From contig NZ_ATVN01000006.1 of assembly GCF_000420745.1 (NCBI RefSeq), positions 1 through 64,000 of the forward strand: 64,000 nt of DNA, read 5' to 3'. Each line of letters starts with the position of its first letter. Positions within the stretch are counted from its first letter, which is position 1. Shown here one piece after another: positions 33,662-42,486 of this stretch. The DNA is from Pseudorhodobacter ferrugineus DSM 5888. Lineage in GTDB: Bacteria > Pseudomonadota > Alphaproteobacteria > Rhodobacterales > Rhodobacteraceae. Both the position numbers and the translations under genes were made by a program. Below the pieces are notes generated by a model. That model searched no databases, was not told the origin of the DNA, and saw only the letters and a list, made by a program, of their open reading frames with translations.

Positions 33662-35005
33662 ATGACATCGGCAAAGAAACGCATCTGGGGCTGGTACTTT
33701 TTCGACTGGGCCAGCCAACCCTATAACACCTTGCTGATCACCTTTATCTTTGCGCCCTATATCAAGGATCTGCTGGGCGATGGCAGCCGCGCACAGGCCG
33801 CTTGGGGCTATGGCATCGGGCTTGCCGGTCTGGTCATCGCGCTGCTCGCCCCTTTGTTGGGGGTTGTCGCCGACAAAGCAGGCGGGCGGATGCGATTTAT
33901 TTGGTTGTTTTCGGTGATGTATGTCGTGGGCGCATGCGGGCTGTGGTACGCCGCCCCCGACAATTTCAACCTCTATCTGGTCATGTTTTCCTTTGCCATC
34001 GGCTTGGTCGGCATGGAATTTGCGACCATTTTTACCAATGCCATGCTGCCCGATCTAGGGACCGAAGCCGAGATTGGCAAAATCTCCGGCTCGGGCTGGG
34101 CATTCGGCTATATCGGTGGGCTGATCGCCCTGATCACCATGCTTTTGCTGCTGGCCGAGGGCAAAACCGGCAAAACCCTGATCGGCATTTCGCCGCTGTT
34201 CGGCCTTGATGCCGAGGCCCGTGAAGGCACTCGTTCGGTCGGCCCACTGACGGCGATCTGGTATGTCGTGTTCATGATCCCGTTTTTCCTGTGGGTCAAA
34301 GAACCGGCCAGCAAGGCCACGATGGGCATCATGGCCGCCGCGCGCACAGCCATCCCCGAGCTGAAACTCAGCCTGCGCGCCTTGCCCAAACAGCGCAGCC
34401 TGTTCGCCTATCTGGGATCATCGATGTTCTACCGTGATGCGCTGAACGGCATGTATGTGTTCGGCGGCATCTATGCGGCAGGCGTGTTGGAATGGCAGGT
34501 CACGCAGGTCGGCGTGTTCGGCATCCTTGCATCCGTCACAGGGGCGTTGTTTGCATGGCTGGGCGGCAAGGCCGACAGCCGCTTTGGCCCCAAACCCGTG
34601 ATAACCCTGTCCGTCATCGTCCTTACCTTGGTCGCCATCGGCGTGGTCATGGTGTCGCGCACATCGGTGTTCGGCATTCCGGTTGAAGCGACAAGCAAAC
34701 TGCCCGATATCGCCTTTTATATCCTTGGCGCAATGATCGGCGCGGCGGGGGGCGCGCTGCAATCGGCCAGCCGCACCATGCTGGTCCGCCAAACCGACCC
34801 GGCCCGTATTACCGAATCCTTTGGCCTTTATGCACTGGCGGGCAAGGCCACATCCTTTATCGCCCCCTTGTCCATAGGGCTGGTCACAGACATCACGGGC
34901 AGCCAGCAACTTGGCATATCCCCGCTTATCGTGCTGTTTCTCATTGGCCTAATTCTGCTATGGTGGGTAAAACCGCAAGGTGACCGAAACGTGGGGTATC
35001 TGTGA
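33662..35005 (+). CDS. MFS transporter, UMF1 family
   Basis: 447 residues, about 12 membrane helices. The start KRIWGWYFFDWASQPYNTLLITFIFAPY is the hallmark of UMF1 (vacuole-effluxer Atg22-like) carriers. The N-terminal half has the conserved A-motif-like loop GVVADKAGGRMRFIWLF; a second is AWLGGKADSRFGPKPV in the C-terminal half. The substrate is unknown; Atg22 relatives export amino acids. The stop codon shares its A with the start of mepA (overlap of 1 bp), so both are co-translated. Confidence 0.87.
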   Translation: MTSAKKRIWGWYFFDWASQPYNTLLITFIFAPYIKDLLGDGSRAQAAWGYGIGLAGLVIALLAPLLGVVADKAGGRMRFIWLFSVMYVVGACGLWYAAPDNFNLYLVMFSFAIGLVGMEFATIFTNAMLPDLGTEAEIGKISGSGWAFGYIGGLIALITMLLLLAEGKTGKTLIGISPLFGLDAEAREGTRSVGPLTAIWYVVFMIPFFLWVKEPASKATMGIMAAARTAIPELKLSLRALPKQRSLFAYLGSSMFYRDALNGMYVFGGIYAAGVLEWQVTQVGVFGILASVTGALFAWLGGKADSRFGPKPVITLSVIVLTLVAIGVVMVSRTSVFGIPVEATSKLPDIAFYILGAMIGAAGGALQSASRTMLVRQTDPARITESFGLYALAGKATSFIAPLSIGLVTDITGSQQLGISPLIVLFLIGLILLWWVKPQGDRNVGYL

Positions 35006-35907
35006 TGTTGAAACCGTTTTTCTTTGCGATTCCGCTGATCACGGCCCTCGCAGCCCCCAATGCGGGCCTTGCCCAATCCCTTGCAAACCAGTTGTTCGGC
35101 GCCAAAAAAGACGCGTCAGACCAAGCCGCCATGCCCGTTGGCAGCTATGCCAAAGGCTGCGGCGCGGGCCATGTGCAACTGCCCGAAACCGGCCCCACAT
35201 GGCAGGCGATGCGCCTGTCGCGTGGCCGCAATTGGGGCCAACCCGTGATGATAAACTACCTAGAAGACCTTAGCCGCGCCGCCGTATCTGTGGGCTGGAA
35301 AGGCCTGTATATCGGGGACATTTCGCAACCGCGCGGCGGGCCGATGACCTCGGGCCATGCCAGCCACCAAATCGGGCTGGACGCCGATATCTGGATGTTG
35401 CCGCCCAGCCGCTTGAACCTGTCGCGGTCCGAACGCGAAAGCATCAGCTCTATTCCCGTGCGGTCCGGCGACCAGCGGTCTGTCACGAAAAACTGGACAC
35501 CGCGCCACCATGCCTTGCTAAAGGCCGCAGCATCCGATGCCCGCGTAGACCGTATTTTCGTCGCCGCCGCGGTAAAGCTGGAAATGTGCAAAACCGCGCG
35601 GTCGTCGGATAAGGCGTGGTTGCAAAAAATCCGCCCCGTGGCAGGCCATGACACCCATTTTCACGTGCGCCTGAAATGCCCTGCGGGGGCAAGTGCGTGC
35701 GAAACGCAAAAACCAACCGTGTCCAGCCTGTCGAACGGTGGCAATGGCTGTGATGATACGCTGAACTGGTGGGTCACAGACTATCTGAACCCGCCAAAAT
35801 CCACTGCCAAAAAGCCGAAAAAACCGTCCGCGCCCAAACGCGGCCCGCGGCAATACACAATGGCGGATCTGCCAAACGCATGCAAAAACGTCCTCGCCTC
35901 GCGCTAG
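35005..35907 (+). CDS. mepA: Penicillin-insensitive murein endopeptidase MepA
   Basis: 300 residues with a signal peptide (MLKPFFFAIPLITALAAPNAGLA). LAS-type (M74) metallopeptidase: GPMTSGHASHQIGLDADIWM carries the first zinc His and Asp (about 112-131), HDTHFHVRLKCP carries the HxH zinc/catalytic site (about 214-225), and several cysteines fit disulphides. It cuts D-Ala-mDAP crosslinks of peptidoglycan in the periplasm. The C-terminal tail is basic and Pro/Lys-rich. The following gene starts 28 bp before its stop. Confidence 0.93.
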   Translation: MLKPFFFAIPLITALAAPNAGLAQSLANQLFGAKKDASDQAAMPVGSYAKGCGAGHVQLPETGPTWQAMRLSRGRNWGQPVMINYLEDLSRAAVSVGWKGLYIGDISQPRGGPMTSGHASHQIGLDADIWMLPPSRLNLSRSERESISSIPVRSGDQRSVTKNWTPRHHALLKAAASDARVDRIFVAAAVKLEMCKTARSSDKAWLQKIRPVAGHDTHFHVRLKCPAGASACETQKPTVSSLSNGGNGCDDTLNWWVTDYLNPPKSTAKKPKKPSAPKRGPRQYTMADLPNACKNVLASR

Positions 35908-36776
35908 TCGCGATGCTGGCGGTTCTGGCGCTTGACAGCAGCGCCGCCACTTTGCACGCGTCCAATTTCATCGGATCCTATATCTGGCGCAGCCGTGATC
36001 CCAATCACGGCGGCTTTTCAGGGCTGGAACTGTCTGCGGATGGCAGTCGTTTCACTGTGATCGGTGATCGCGCAGGCTGGACCATCGGGCAAATCACCCG
36101 TGACGGTCGGGGCCATATCACCAAGATCACCGCCGCCCCCGTCGCGGATCTGAAGGATAGCGATGGCCGCCCTTTGCCCGCGAACCGGGCCGATTCCGAA
36201 GGGCTTGCGATTGCCCCGAACGGTCAGGCCTTTGTCAGCTTTGAAGGCATTGGCACGGCCCGCATCATGACATTTAGCACCTTATCGAAACCAGGTAAGG
36301 ATTTGCCCCGCCCACCCGAATTCGCCACTTTGCGCAAGAATGGGGCCCTAGAGGCGCTGGCGATTGACGCCAAAGGCACCCTTTACACCCTGCCAGAAAG
36401 CCCGCGTGGCAGCGGCCCCTATCCGGTTTTCCGCTATGCCAAAGGTAAATGGGATCAAACCCTAACCTTGCCCCGCAGCAAAGACTTTGACGCGGTAGGT
36501 GCCGATTTCGGCCCCGATGGGCGGTTTTACCTGCTGGAACGCGGCTTTCACGGCATTTTTGGCTTTTCCAGCCGTGTGCGCAGCTTTGCCCTAACGGCCA
36601 AAGGCTTTGCAGATCAGCGGGTCGAACTGCAAACCGCCCCCGCCACCCATGACAACCTTGAAAGCATTTCCGTTTGGCGCGATGCGGCGGGCGACATTCG
36701 CATGACCATGATCGCCGATGATAACTTCTTTTGGGCACAGCGCACCGAAGTGGTGGAATACCGCGTAATCCGTTGA
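35880..36776 (+). CDS. Phytase-like esterase-domain exported protein
   Basis: 298 residues with a signal peptide (MQKRPRLALVAMLAVLALDSSAA). The mature part is the 'esterase-like activity of phytase' beta-propeller: GGFSGLELSADGSRFTVIGDRAGWT near the start, ANRADSEGLAIAPNGQAFVSFEG, and HDNLESISVWRDAAGDIRMTMIADDN near the end, where acidic residues could hold calcium. Substrate unknown; a secreted phosphoesterase is possible. It begins inside the 3' end of mepA in another frame, so translation of the two is linked. Confidence 0.83.
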   Translation: MQKRPRLALVAMLAVLALDSSAATLHASNFIGSYIWRSRDPNHGGFSGLELSADGSRFTVIGDRAGWTIGQITRDGRGHITKITAAPVADLKDSDGRPLPANRADSEGLAIAPNGQAFVSFEGIGTARIMTFSTLSKPGKDLPRPPEFATLRKNGALEALAIDAKGTLYTLPESPRGSGPYPVFRYAKGKWDQTLTLPRSKDFDAVGADFGPDGRFYLLERGFHGIFGFSSRVRSFALTAKGFADQRVELQTAPATHDNLESISVWRDAAGDIRMTMIADDNFFWAQRTEVVEYRVIR

Positions 36777-36860
36777 CAACCCCGCCCGCGCAGGCGTAAA
36801 GCGCGCCGTCCCCATGTCGGGGGCCAAGTATCCGCTACCTTGATAAAACGGAAAAATCAC

Positions 36861-37484
36861 ATGACCAAACACCTCCTCCCCGGCGTTATCGCCATGGCGG
36901 CCATCGTTGTGGCCTCTAACATCCTTGTGCAACATCTGTTCGGCCAGTGGCTGACATGGGGTGCATTCACCTATCCGCTGGCGTTTTTGGTCACGGACCT
37001 GATGAACCGCTTTTACGGTGCCGCCGCCGCCCGCCGCGTTGTGCTGGTGGGCTTTGCCGTCGGGTTGGTCTGTTCCTTTGTCGGCACGCAAATTATGGGC
37101 GAATTCGGCCCACTGGTCACCTTGCGCATTGCCATTGGGTCGGGTGCCGCTTTCCTGACCGCCCAACTGCTTGACGTAGCTATTTTCGACAAACTGCGCC
37201 ATGGCAGCTGGTGGCGCGCGCCTTTGGCATCCACCCTTGTCGGGGCCAGCGCCGATACGGCGATCTTTTTCACGATCGCCTTTTCGGCGGGGCTTATTTG
37301 GCTTGAACCCGGCAATGATATTGCTTGGGCGAATGAAACCCTGCCGGTCCTTGGTATCGGGCCAAATGCGCCTTTGTGGGTGTCACTCGCGCTGGCTGAT
37401 TGGGGCGTGAAACTGGCGCTTGCCTTGCTGGCCCTGATCCCGTTTCGCATCATCGTGAAAAAGTTTCATACAAATGTTGTGTAA
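36861..37484 (+). CDS. Queuosine-precursor transporter (YhhQ/DUF165 family)
   Basis: 207 residues, about six membrane helices. Family landmarks: WLTWGAFTYPLAFLVTDLMNRFYG (the conserved TYPxxFLxTD...Y block, about 32-55), VGTQIMGEFGPLVTLRIAIGS, and LLDVAIFDKLRH. YhhQ of E. coli imports preQ0/preQ1 for the tRNA modification queuosine. I looked for a preQ1 riboswitch in the 84-bp leader and saw no convincing one. ATG at 36861 chosen; a TTG at 36840 would add seven residues. Confidence 0.88.
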   Translation: MTKHLLPGVIAMAAIVVASNILVQHLFGQWLTWGAFTYPLAFLVTDLMNRFYGAAAARRVVLVGFAVGLVCSFVGTQIMGEFGPLVTLRIAIGSGAAFLTAQLLDVAIFDKLRHGSWWRAPLASTLVGASADTAIFFTIAFSAGLIWLEPGNDIAWANETLPVLGIGPNAPLWVSLALADWGVKLALALLALIPFRIIVKKFHTNVV

Positions 37485-37555
37485 AAACTTTTGACAAACG
37501 GAAAATATGTGCCACCTTCACATTATCAGAAACCCATTTGAAAGGAGGTGGTCCA

Positions 37556-37612
37556 GTGTCGAGAGTGATGGTGGAGAAACGTGTCGGGACAATCAGCGGG
37601 GGTGTTTGCTAG
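37556..37612 (+). CDS. 18-codon micro-ORF with exceptional ribosome site
   Basis: GTG start, product MSRVMVEKRVGTISGGVC, stop TAG. The leader has AAAGGAGGTGGTCC (37541-37554), which pairs with the 16S rRNA 3' tail at 13 of 14 positions and has a seven-base spacing, far stronger than any other site in the window. Upstream is TTGACA (37491-37496), although the -10 is not clear. Downstream are two GC hairpins (around 37612-37622, and the GGCTGGACG region) and a perfect terminator at 37683. The unit is free-standing between yhhQ and the convergent nagA, so it is not an attenuator leader of a following gene. It may be a micropeptide gene, a dual-function small RNA, or a ribosome-sequestering RNA. 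I do not recognise the peptide. Confidence 0.5.
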   Translation: MSRVMVEKRVGTISGGVC

Positions 37613-37682
37613 GGGCAGCCCCCAGTAAAGCACACCTCTGGCTGGACGTGTCGTCCTAACTGGCCCGTCTCCTTAAAACTCG

Positions 37683-37716
37683 GAAAGGGTTGCCTTAACA
37701 GGCAACCCTTTCTCTA
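37683..37716 (+). terminator. Rho-independent terminator of the micro-ORF unit
   Basis: GAAAGGGTTGCCT-TAAC-AGGCAACCCTTTC (37683-37712): 13-bp perfect stem, four-base loop, followed by TCTATTTC. It closes the micro-ORF transcript and lies in front of the convergent nagA end. Confidence 0.85.
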
Positions 37717-37773
37717 TTTCGGGCACCGTTATTCTCCAAGTCGGGCACAATCAAACCTGCAGCAAGTGCCGCG

Positions 37774-38895
37774 CTACAGCGCCACCCCACCCCACCAGTT
37801 TTTTTCAACGCGCCAATCGGGAGCAAGATACACCATATCGGCGCGCCGCCCGACGGCCAGATGCCCCAAAGTATCGCCCATCCCGATCAACGCCGCAGGC
37901 GTAGATGTTACCATCGCCAGCGCTGCCTCAGGGTTTACCCCGATTTGTCCCACCAACACACCAAGCGCGCGGTCCAGCCGCAAATCGGCCCCTGCCAAAG
38001 TGCCATCATCCAGCGTCAACCGCCCGCCCTCGCGCCGAATACGACGCCCGCCCAAAACCATCTCGGTCAAATCGGTGCCAGCAAAAGCCATGCAATCCGA
38101 TATCAAAAACAAACCCTCGGGCCGTGCGGCAAGCGCAATCCGCAGCGCGGCGGGTGACACATGTATCCCATCTGCAATAATACCGGCGGGCAAGGTTGTG
38201 TCCAGCACCGCCCCCACCAACCCCATATTGCGCCCCGACATAGGTGCCATCGCATTGAAAAGATGTGTCGCACAGCCCGCACCCACAGCGATATAGGCCA
38301 TCGCCTCGTCATAGCTGCAGTCGCTATGCCCAAGGCTGACCAACACACCCGCCTGCACCAAGGCGCGCACTTGGTCCAAAGACGCCGAACATGGGGCCAG
38401 CGTTACCTTTAGTACCGGCAGCTTTTGCGCCGCATCCAACAATAAGGTCAAATCAGACGCAGACATCATTCGAATAAGGTCCGGATCATGGGCACCCTTG
38501 CGCCGCGGGTCCAAATGCGGGCCCTCCAGATGCAGCCCCAAAAAACCGGGCACACTAGCTTGCGCCGCCTCTATCGCGGCGTCAATCACCCGACGGGTCG
38601 CATCAGCAGTATCGGTAATCAATGTCGGCAACACGCCTGCACAGCCCATCAGAATATGCGTCGCACAAATTGCCGCAATCCGTCCGGCATCGGCGGTGCC
38701 GTCCAACATAATACCACCGCCGCCATTTACCTGCAAATCCACAAAGGCCGGCGCCAAAATACCACCCTGAAACATTGGGGCCGCCGCTCCAGCCGGCGCA
38801 ATGTTTGTGATTATACCACTCTCAACCATAACCGCCTGATTTGCCAGCAATCGCTTGCCATCAAAAACCTGCGCTCCTGAAAAAATTTGCGGCAT
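37774..38895 (-). CDS. nagA: N-acetylglucosamine-6-phosphate deacetylase
   Basis: 373 residues of the amidohydrolase superfamily. Metal and substrate motifs: FVDLQVNGGGG (about 51-61), LHLEGPHLDPRRKGAH (metal Glu), LGHSDCSYDEA and THLFNAMAPM (metal His residues), LISDCMAFAGT (catalytic Asp), then the beta-sandwich close GRRADMVYLAPD. It removes acetate from GlcNAc-6-P in amino-sugar recycling. No other nag gene is adjacent; the precursor carriers and NagB must be elsewhere. Confidence 0.92.
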   Translation of the reverse strand: MPQIFSGAQVFDGKRLLANQAVMVESGIITNIAPAGAAAPMFQGGILAPAFVDLQVNGGGGIMLDGTADAGRIAAICATHILMGCAGVLPTLITDTADATRRVIDAAIEAAQASVPGFLGLHLEGPHLDPRRKGAHDPDLIRMMSASDLTLLLDAAQKLPVLKVTLAPCSASLDQVRALVQAGVLVSLGHSDCSYDEAMAYIAVGAGCATHLFNAMAPMSGRNMGLVGAVLDTTLPAGIIADGIHVSPAALRIALAARPEGLFLISDCMAFAGTDLTEMVLGGRRIRREGGRLTLDDGTLAGADLRLDRALGVLVGQIGVNPEAALAMVTSTPAALIGMGDTLGHLAVGRRADMVYLAPDWRVEKNWWGGVAL

Positions 38896-39268
38896 TTACA
38901 CTCTCGGGTCCCGTTGGCTTGGCACAGCATAGCCATAACTGTCACATAGATGCACCAGTGTTTTTCTAAACTCAAAGCGCCGACACGGCCCGCTGTACGC
39001 TAAACGCTATATCTTCACCCAAAAATTAAGTCGGTTTGGCGCAATAGGCAGTCCTTTTCACCTTTAGATTGCACATTTCCTTAAAAAATCCCGCCTACGG
39101 CATATCCAATGCGAGCTACATTTATCGAAAGATAGCTATTTGTGTCTGAATGCGCGGAAACCCCCTAGAAATTGTGTCCGAAACTAGGTATTAAGGCATT
39201 AATGGGGCAAAAATGCTCAATAACAAAGCCGGGCTAAAACAATCCCGGAAATGAGGCGGAGTAGTATC
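38896..39268. other. AT-rich divergent spacer upstream of the adhesin gene
   Basis: 373 bp between divergent nagA and the adhesin gene, clearly AT-richer than the genes. No open frame of note. Symmetric sequences include ATTAA-GGCA-TTAAT (39190-39203) and a CCGGG...CCCGG pair near 39231-39247 in the likely 5' leader. This spacer probably carries the regulated promoter of the adhesin operon; I could not place -35/-10 boxes with confidence. The adhesin start has GGCGGAG about nine bases before it. Confidence 0.55.
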
Positions 39269-42200
39269 ATGGTTAGAGCGATTGATTTCGCTGTCCGCAC
39301 TTCTGCGGGCAATGTTGTACGCGGCGCGGTGTCTGGTGACGGCGGCAGCGAGTTTCTTCAGATTGGGTCCGGCGAATCCGTATCCCTTAATCTGCCTCAA
39401 TCCAGTGTAGTGGCCTATGAACGGCAGGGCACGGACCTTATCCTAAAACTATCAGACGACCGCAGCATTACCCTGAGCGGCTATTTTGAATCCGCTGCGG
39501 GCGAGGATAACAAGCTATACCTCAGCTCGAACGGCGAAGTGACAGAGGTCTTTTTGACCGATGGCGGCGATGGCGCGATGTATGCCAATTACGGCCCCGT
39601 TGATACATGGAACAAATATTCAAACGTCGATGACCTTCGTTTTACCGATGACGGCACCTTGCTAGCGGCCGAAGGTTACGCAGATGACGAAGTGGGCATG
39701 GGCATGTTCGCGCCTGCGCTGTTGGGCTTGGGCGGCGGCGGTCTTGGTACGGCTGCAGCAATTGCCGGCGGCGCGGCTGTCATTGGCGGCGGTATTGGTG
39801 GCGGCGGCGGTGGTGGTGGTGGCAGCCGCACCCCCCCAGCCGTGGACAACGCGCTTGACAGCAAAGATATTAGCACCAACACCCCCGACAAGGCCGTGAC
39901 CGTAACAGGCACGGGCGAACCGGGTGAAAAGGTCGAAGTCAAAGTCGGCGACAAAACCCAAACCACGACCATCAAAGACGATGGCACATGGGAAACCAAG
40001 TTCGAAGGCGGCAACTTCCCCGGCGACGGCAAGTTTGAAGCCGAGGTGAATGTCACAGACAAAGACGGCAAAACTGAAACCTTGGACGGTCCAGAATTTG
40101 TTATCGACCTGACCCCGCCAGTCGTAACGGCGACCGAAGGCACCGTGGCCGCAGGCGATATTGAAAACCTTGCAGAATACGCCGACGGCGTGACCATCAA
40201 AGGCGAAGGCGAATCCGGCGCGACCGTTTCGGTTGTGGTCAACGGTCATACCCAAAGCACCACCATCAGGGATGGCAAATGGGAAGTCACCTTTACCCAG
40301 TCGCAAATTCCTGCGGGCGACAACACCTTCCCCGCCATCATCACCGCAACTGACCCGATGGGCAACAAAACCGTTATCACAGAGTCCATTCGGGTTGATA
40401 CCATTCCCCACCCGCTATCGTTCAACACGACCGCAGGCGACGACACGATCAACTTGGTTGAATCGGGCGGCCAAGTTGTCGTGACCGGCTCCTCTACCGC
40501 AGGTGCAATGGTCAGCGTGACCATGGGCGGCACCCTGAAAGAAGTGAAAACCGGCACCGATGGCAAATGGGAAGTTAGATATGACGCTGGCACCTTTACC
40601 GCCGATGGCACCAACGTAACCCTGACCGCAAGAACGGTTGATGCTGCGGGCAACCCCAGCGAGACCACACAAACGCTCAAGATCGACACCTCGACCAATG
40701 TCAGCTTTGACACGACACCAAAACTGGCCGGCGATGGCATTATCAACGGCGACGAGGCCAAATCCGACGTCTTGATCACCGGCAAATCCGAAGCTGGCAC
40801 CAAATCAGTGTCAGTAACATGGAACAACACCACAGTACCGGCCGAAGTGTCTGCCAACGGCGACTGGACCGTGAAATTCCCCAGCGCGTCTATCCCCGCA
40901 TCTGGTACCTCTACCGCGATCGTCAACTCGGTTGATGCCTATGGCAACGCGGGCCGAAACGAACGCACCATCACGGTTGACCGCGAAACCACCGTTTCCA
41001 TCGACGCCAATCAGGCCGGTGGTGACAACATCATCATGAGCACGGAAGCCAACGCGGGCGTTACCATTACCGGCCGTGCCGAAGCAGGGGCCAAGGTTGA
41101 AGTCAGCTTTCAGGGCAAACCGGCTCACACGGTTTATGCCAATGATGCAGGCGTATGGTCGAGCAAGTTCGAAAGCAGCGAAATCACCCGCGGCACCTTT
41201 ACAAACGGCCCGAACACTCAGGTCAGCGTAAAATCCACGGATCTCGCGGGCAACACCGACACCAAGACCCACACCATCGCCATCGACACCGAAGTCACCA
41301 ACTTTGACCTGACCGAGATGTCCACCGGCGATGATGGCGTCCTGAACAACATCGAGGCCCGCAGCGGACTGACCGTCAGCGGCACCGTCGAGGTCGGTGC
41401 GCAGTCGGTTATGGTCACCTTTGGCACCTTTGGCACCTATCCCGCCACAGTCAACCCCACTGCCGGAACTTGGAGGGTGACAATCCCCGCAGGTGTCATT
41501 CCAGCAGGCGAAACCACTGTCGAACTGACTGCGGTTGCCAAAGACAAACTTGGCAACATATCGCCTCCGCATACCGAAAACGTCGAAATCGACCGTATCG
41601 TCACGCCCTTTACACGGGGTGGCAGCGGCTTGATCGGTGGCGATGGCACCCTGAACGCGGTCGAAGTTGCAAGCGGCCTTGACCTTGCCGGAACGGGTGA
41701 ACCCAAGTCCACGATGGTCGTAAGGTTGCCAAGCGGCGCCTTCCAAGAGGTGCATATCGACGACAGCGGCACATGGAGCGTCCGCTTTGAGGCAAATCAA
41801 CTGCCACGCGGCAATAACGTCAGTATGAGAATCACCTTTGAGGCGACGGACAAGGCCGGCAACTTCACCAGCTTCGACGAAACCGTAAAGATTGATACGG
41901 TTGCCCCAGACGCGCCCGAAGTCACCGACATCCTGAAATCCACCTCGGGCGCCAAAGGCCTCAGCGGTGTGTTCCTCGATGAAACGATTGACACCAACTT
42001 CTCGTTCCACCGTGTCGGCGCAAATGGCAGCGATACACCTTTGAATCTGAAAACAGGGTCGCTCGGGTCCGATTTCGCTCGGTTTGACAACGCAACGGTG
42101 CCAGAAGGCGACTATCTGGTCATCAATCACCATGATGCGGCGGGCAACGACTCGGCAACCTTGCTGGTCACCAATAACACGGGTTCCATTTCGGTTGATC

Positions 42201-42472
42201 TGAACAATGCAGCGTTCAAGAACTTCGACTTCACGTCGCTGGATCTGACTCTTGCCCCAACCAACATGACCATCAGCGCAGAAAAGCTAATTGCCATGAC
42301 GGGTCCGGACAACACACTGATGGTCAAGGGCGGGGCAGACGATCAGATCACCCTGCAAGGCGGCAGTCTGGCAGCAGATCAAGGGTCGTCCCCAAGTGGA
42401 TATCTCCTCTACCATCTGGGCGACAATGCCGCCTCGATCTATCTGGACGACGACATCAAACCAAACTTCTAA
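39269..42472 (+). CDS. BapA/LapA-like Ig-repeat adhesin, type I secreted
   Basis: 1067 residues. The N-terminus (about 1-95) is a BapA-prefix-like segment (SSVVAYERQGTDLILKLSDDRSITLSGYF). A Gly/Ala stretch (about 150-187) follows, which in related adhesins precedes the repeats and may serve retention. Seven bacterial Ig-like modules of 90-100 residues (about 190-890) end in D/N-x-x-GN...xxIDT-type signatures; the modules are diverged. The C-terminus (about 890-1067) lacks GGxGxDxxx RTX nonapeptides, so the type I signal would be unconventional. Gene order with a TolC-type protein, ABC exporter and HlyD adaptor right behind makes export by this system very likely. No LapG or LapD homologue is within the window. 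Confidence 0.85.
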   Translation: MVRAIDFAVRTSAGNVVRGAVSGDGGSEFLQIGSGESVSLNLPQSSVVAYERQGTDLILKLSDDRSITLSGYFESAAGEDNKLYLSSNGEVTEVFLTDGGDGAMYANYGPVDTWNKYSNVDDLRFTDDGTLLAAEGYADDEVGMGMFAPALLGLGGGGLGTAAAIAGGAAVIGGGIGGGGGGGGGSRTPPAVDNALDSKDISTNTPDKAVTVTGTGEPGEKVEVKVGDKTQTTTIKDDGTWETKFEGGNFPGDGKFEAEVNVTDKDGKTETLDGPEFVIDLTPPVVTATEGTVAAGDIENLAEYADGVTIKGEGESGATVSVVVNGHTQSTTIRDGKWEVTFTQSQIPAGDNTFPAIITATDPMGNKTVITESIRVDTIPHPLSFNTTAGDDTINLVESGGQVVVTGSSTAGAMVSVTMGGTLKEVKTGTDGKWEVRYDAGTFTADGTNVTLTARTVDAAGNPSETTQTLKIDTSTNVSFDTTPKLAGDGIINGDEAKSDVLITGKSEAGTKSVSVTWNNTTVPAEVSANGDWTVKFPSASIPASGTSTAIVNSVDAYGNAGRNERTITVDRETTVSIDANQAGGDNIIMSTEANAGVTITGRAEAGAKVEVSFQGKPAHTVYANDAGVWSSKFESSEITRGTFTNGPNTQVSVKSTDLAGNTDTKTHTIAIDTEVTNFDLTEMSTGDDGVLNNIEARSGLTVSGTVEVGAQSVMVTFGTFGTYPATVNPTAGTWRVTIPAGVIPAGETTVELTAVAKDKLGNISPPHTENVEIDRIVTPFTRGGSGLIGGDGTLNAVEVASGLDLAGTGEPKSTMVVRLPSGAFQEVHIDDSGTWSVRFEANQLPRGNNVSMRITFEATDKAGNFTSFDETVKIDTVAPDAPEVTDILKSTSGAKGLSGVFLDETIDTNFSFHRVGANGSDTPLNLKTGSLGSDFARFDNATVPEGDYLVINHHDAAGNDSATLLVTNNTGSISVDLNNAAFKNFDFTSLDLTLAPTNMTISAEKLIAMTGPDNTLMVKGGADDQITLQGGSLAADQGSSPSGYLLYHLGDNAASIYLDDDIKPNF

Positions 42473-42486
42473 GGGGGGGCAGAAAA

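Noticed and set aside
36777-36860. preQ1-type riboswitch ahead of yhhQ
   Set aside because: The 84-bp leader does not show the preQ1-I hairpin-plus-A-rich-tail pattern that I know. Other preQ1 classes cannot be excluded by eye.
39190-39203. CtrA box at ATTAA-GGCA-TTAAT ahead of the adhesin
   Set aside because: The gap between TTAA halves is four, not seven, so it does not match the CtrA consensus.
40811-42133. 440-codon minus-strand frame within the adhesin gene
   Set aside because: Antisense to the Ig repeats. Long antisense frames are common in GC-rich repetitive coding sequence. No ribosome site, no domain.
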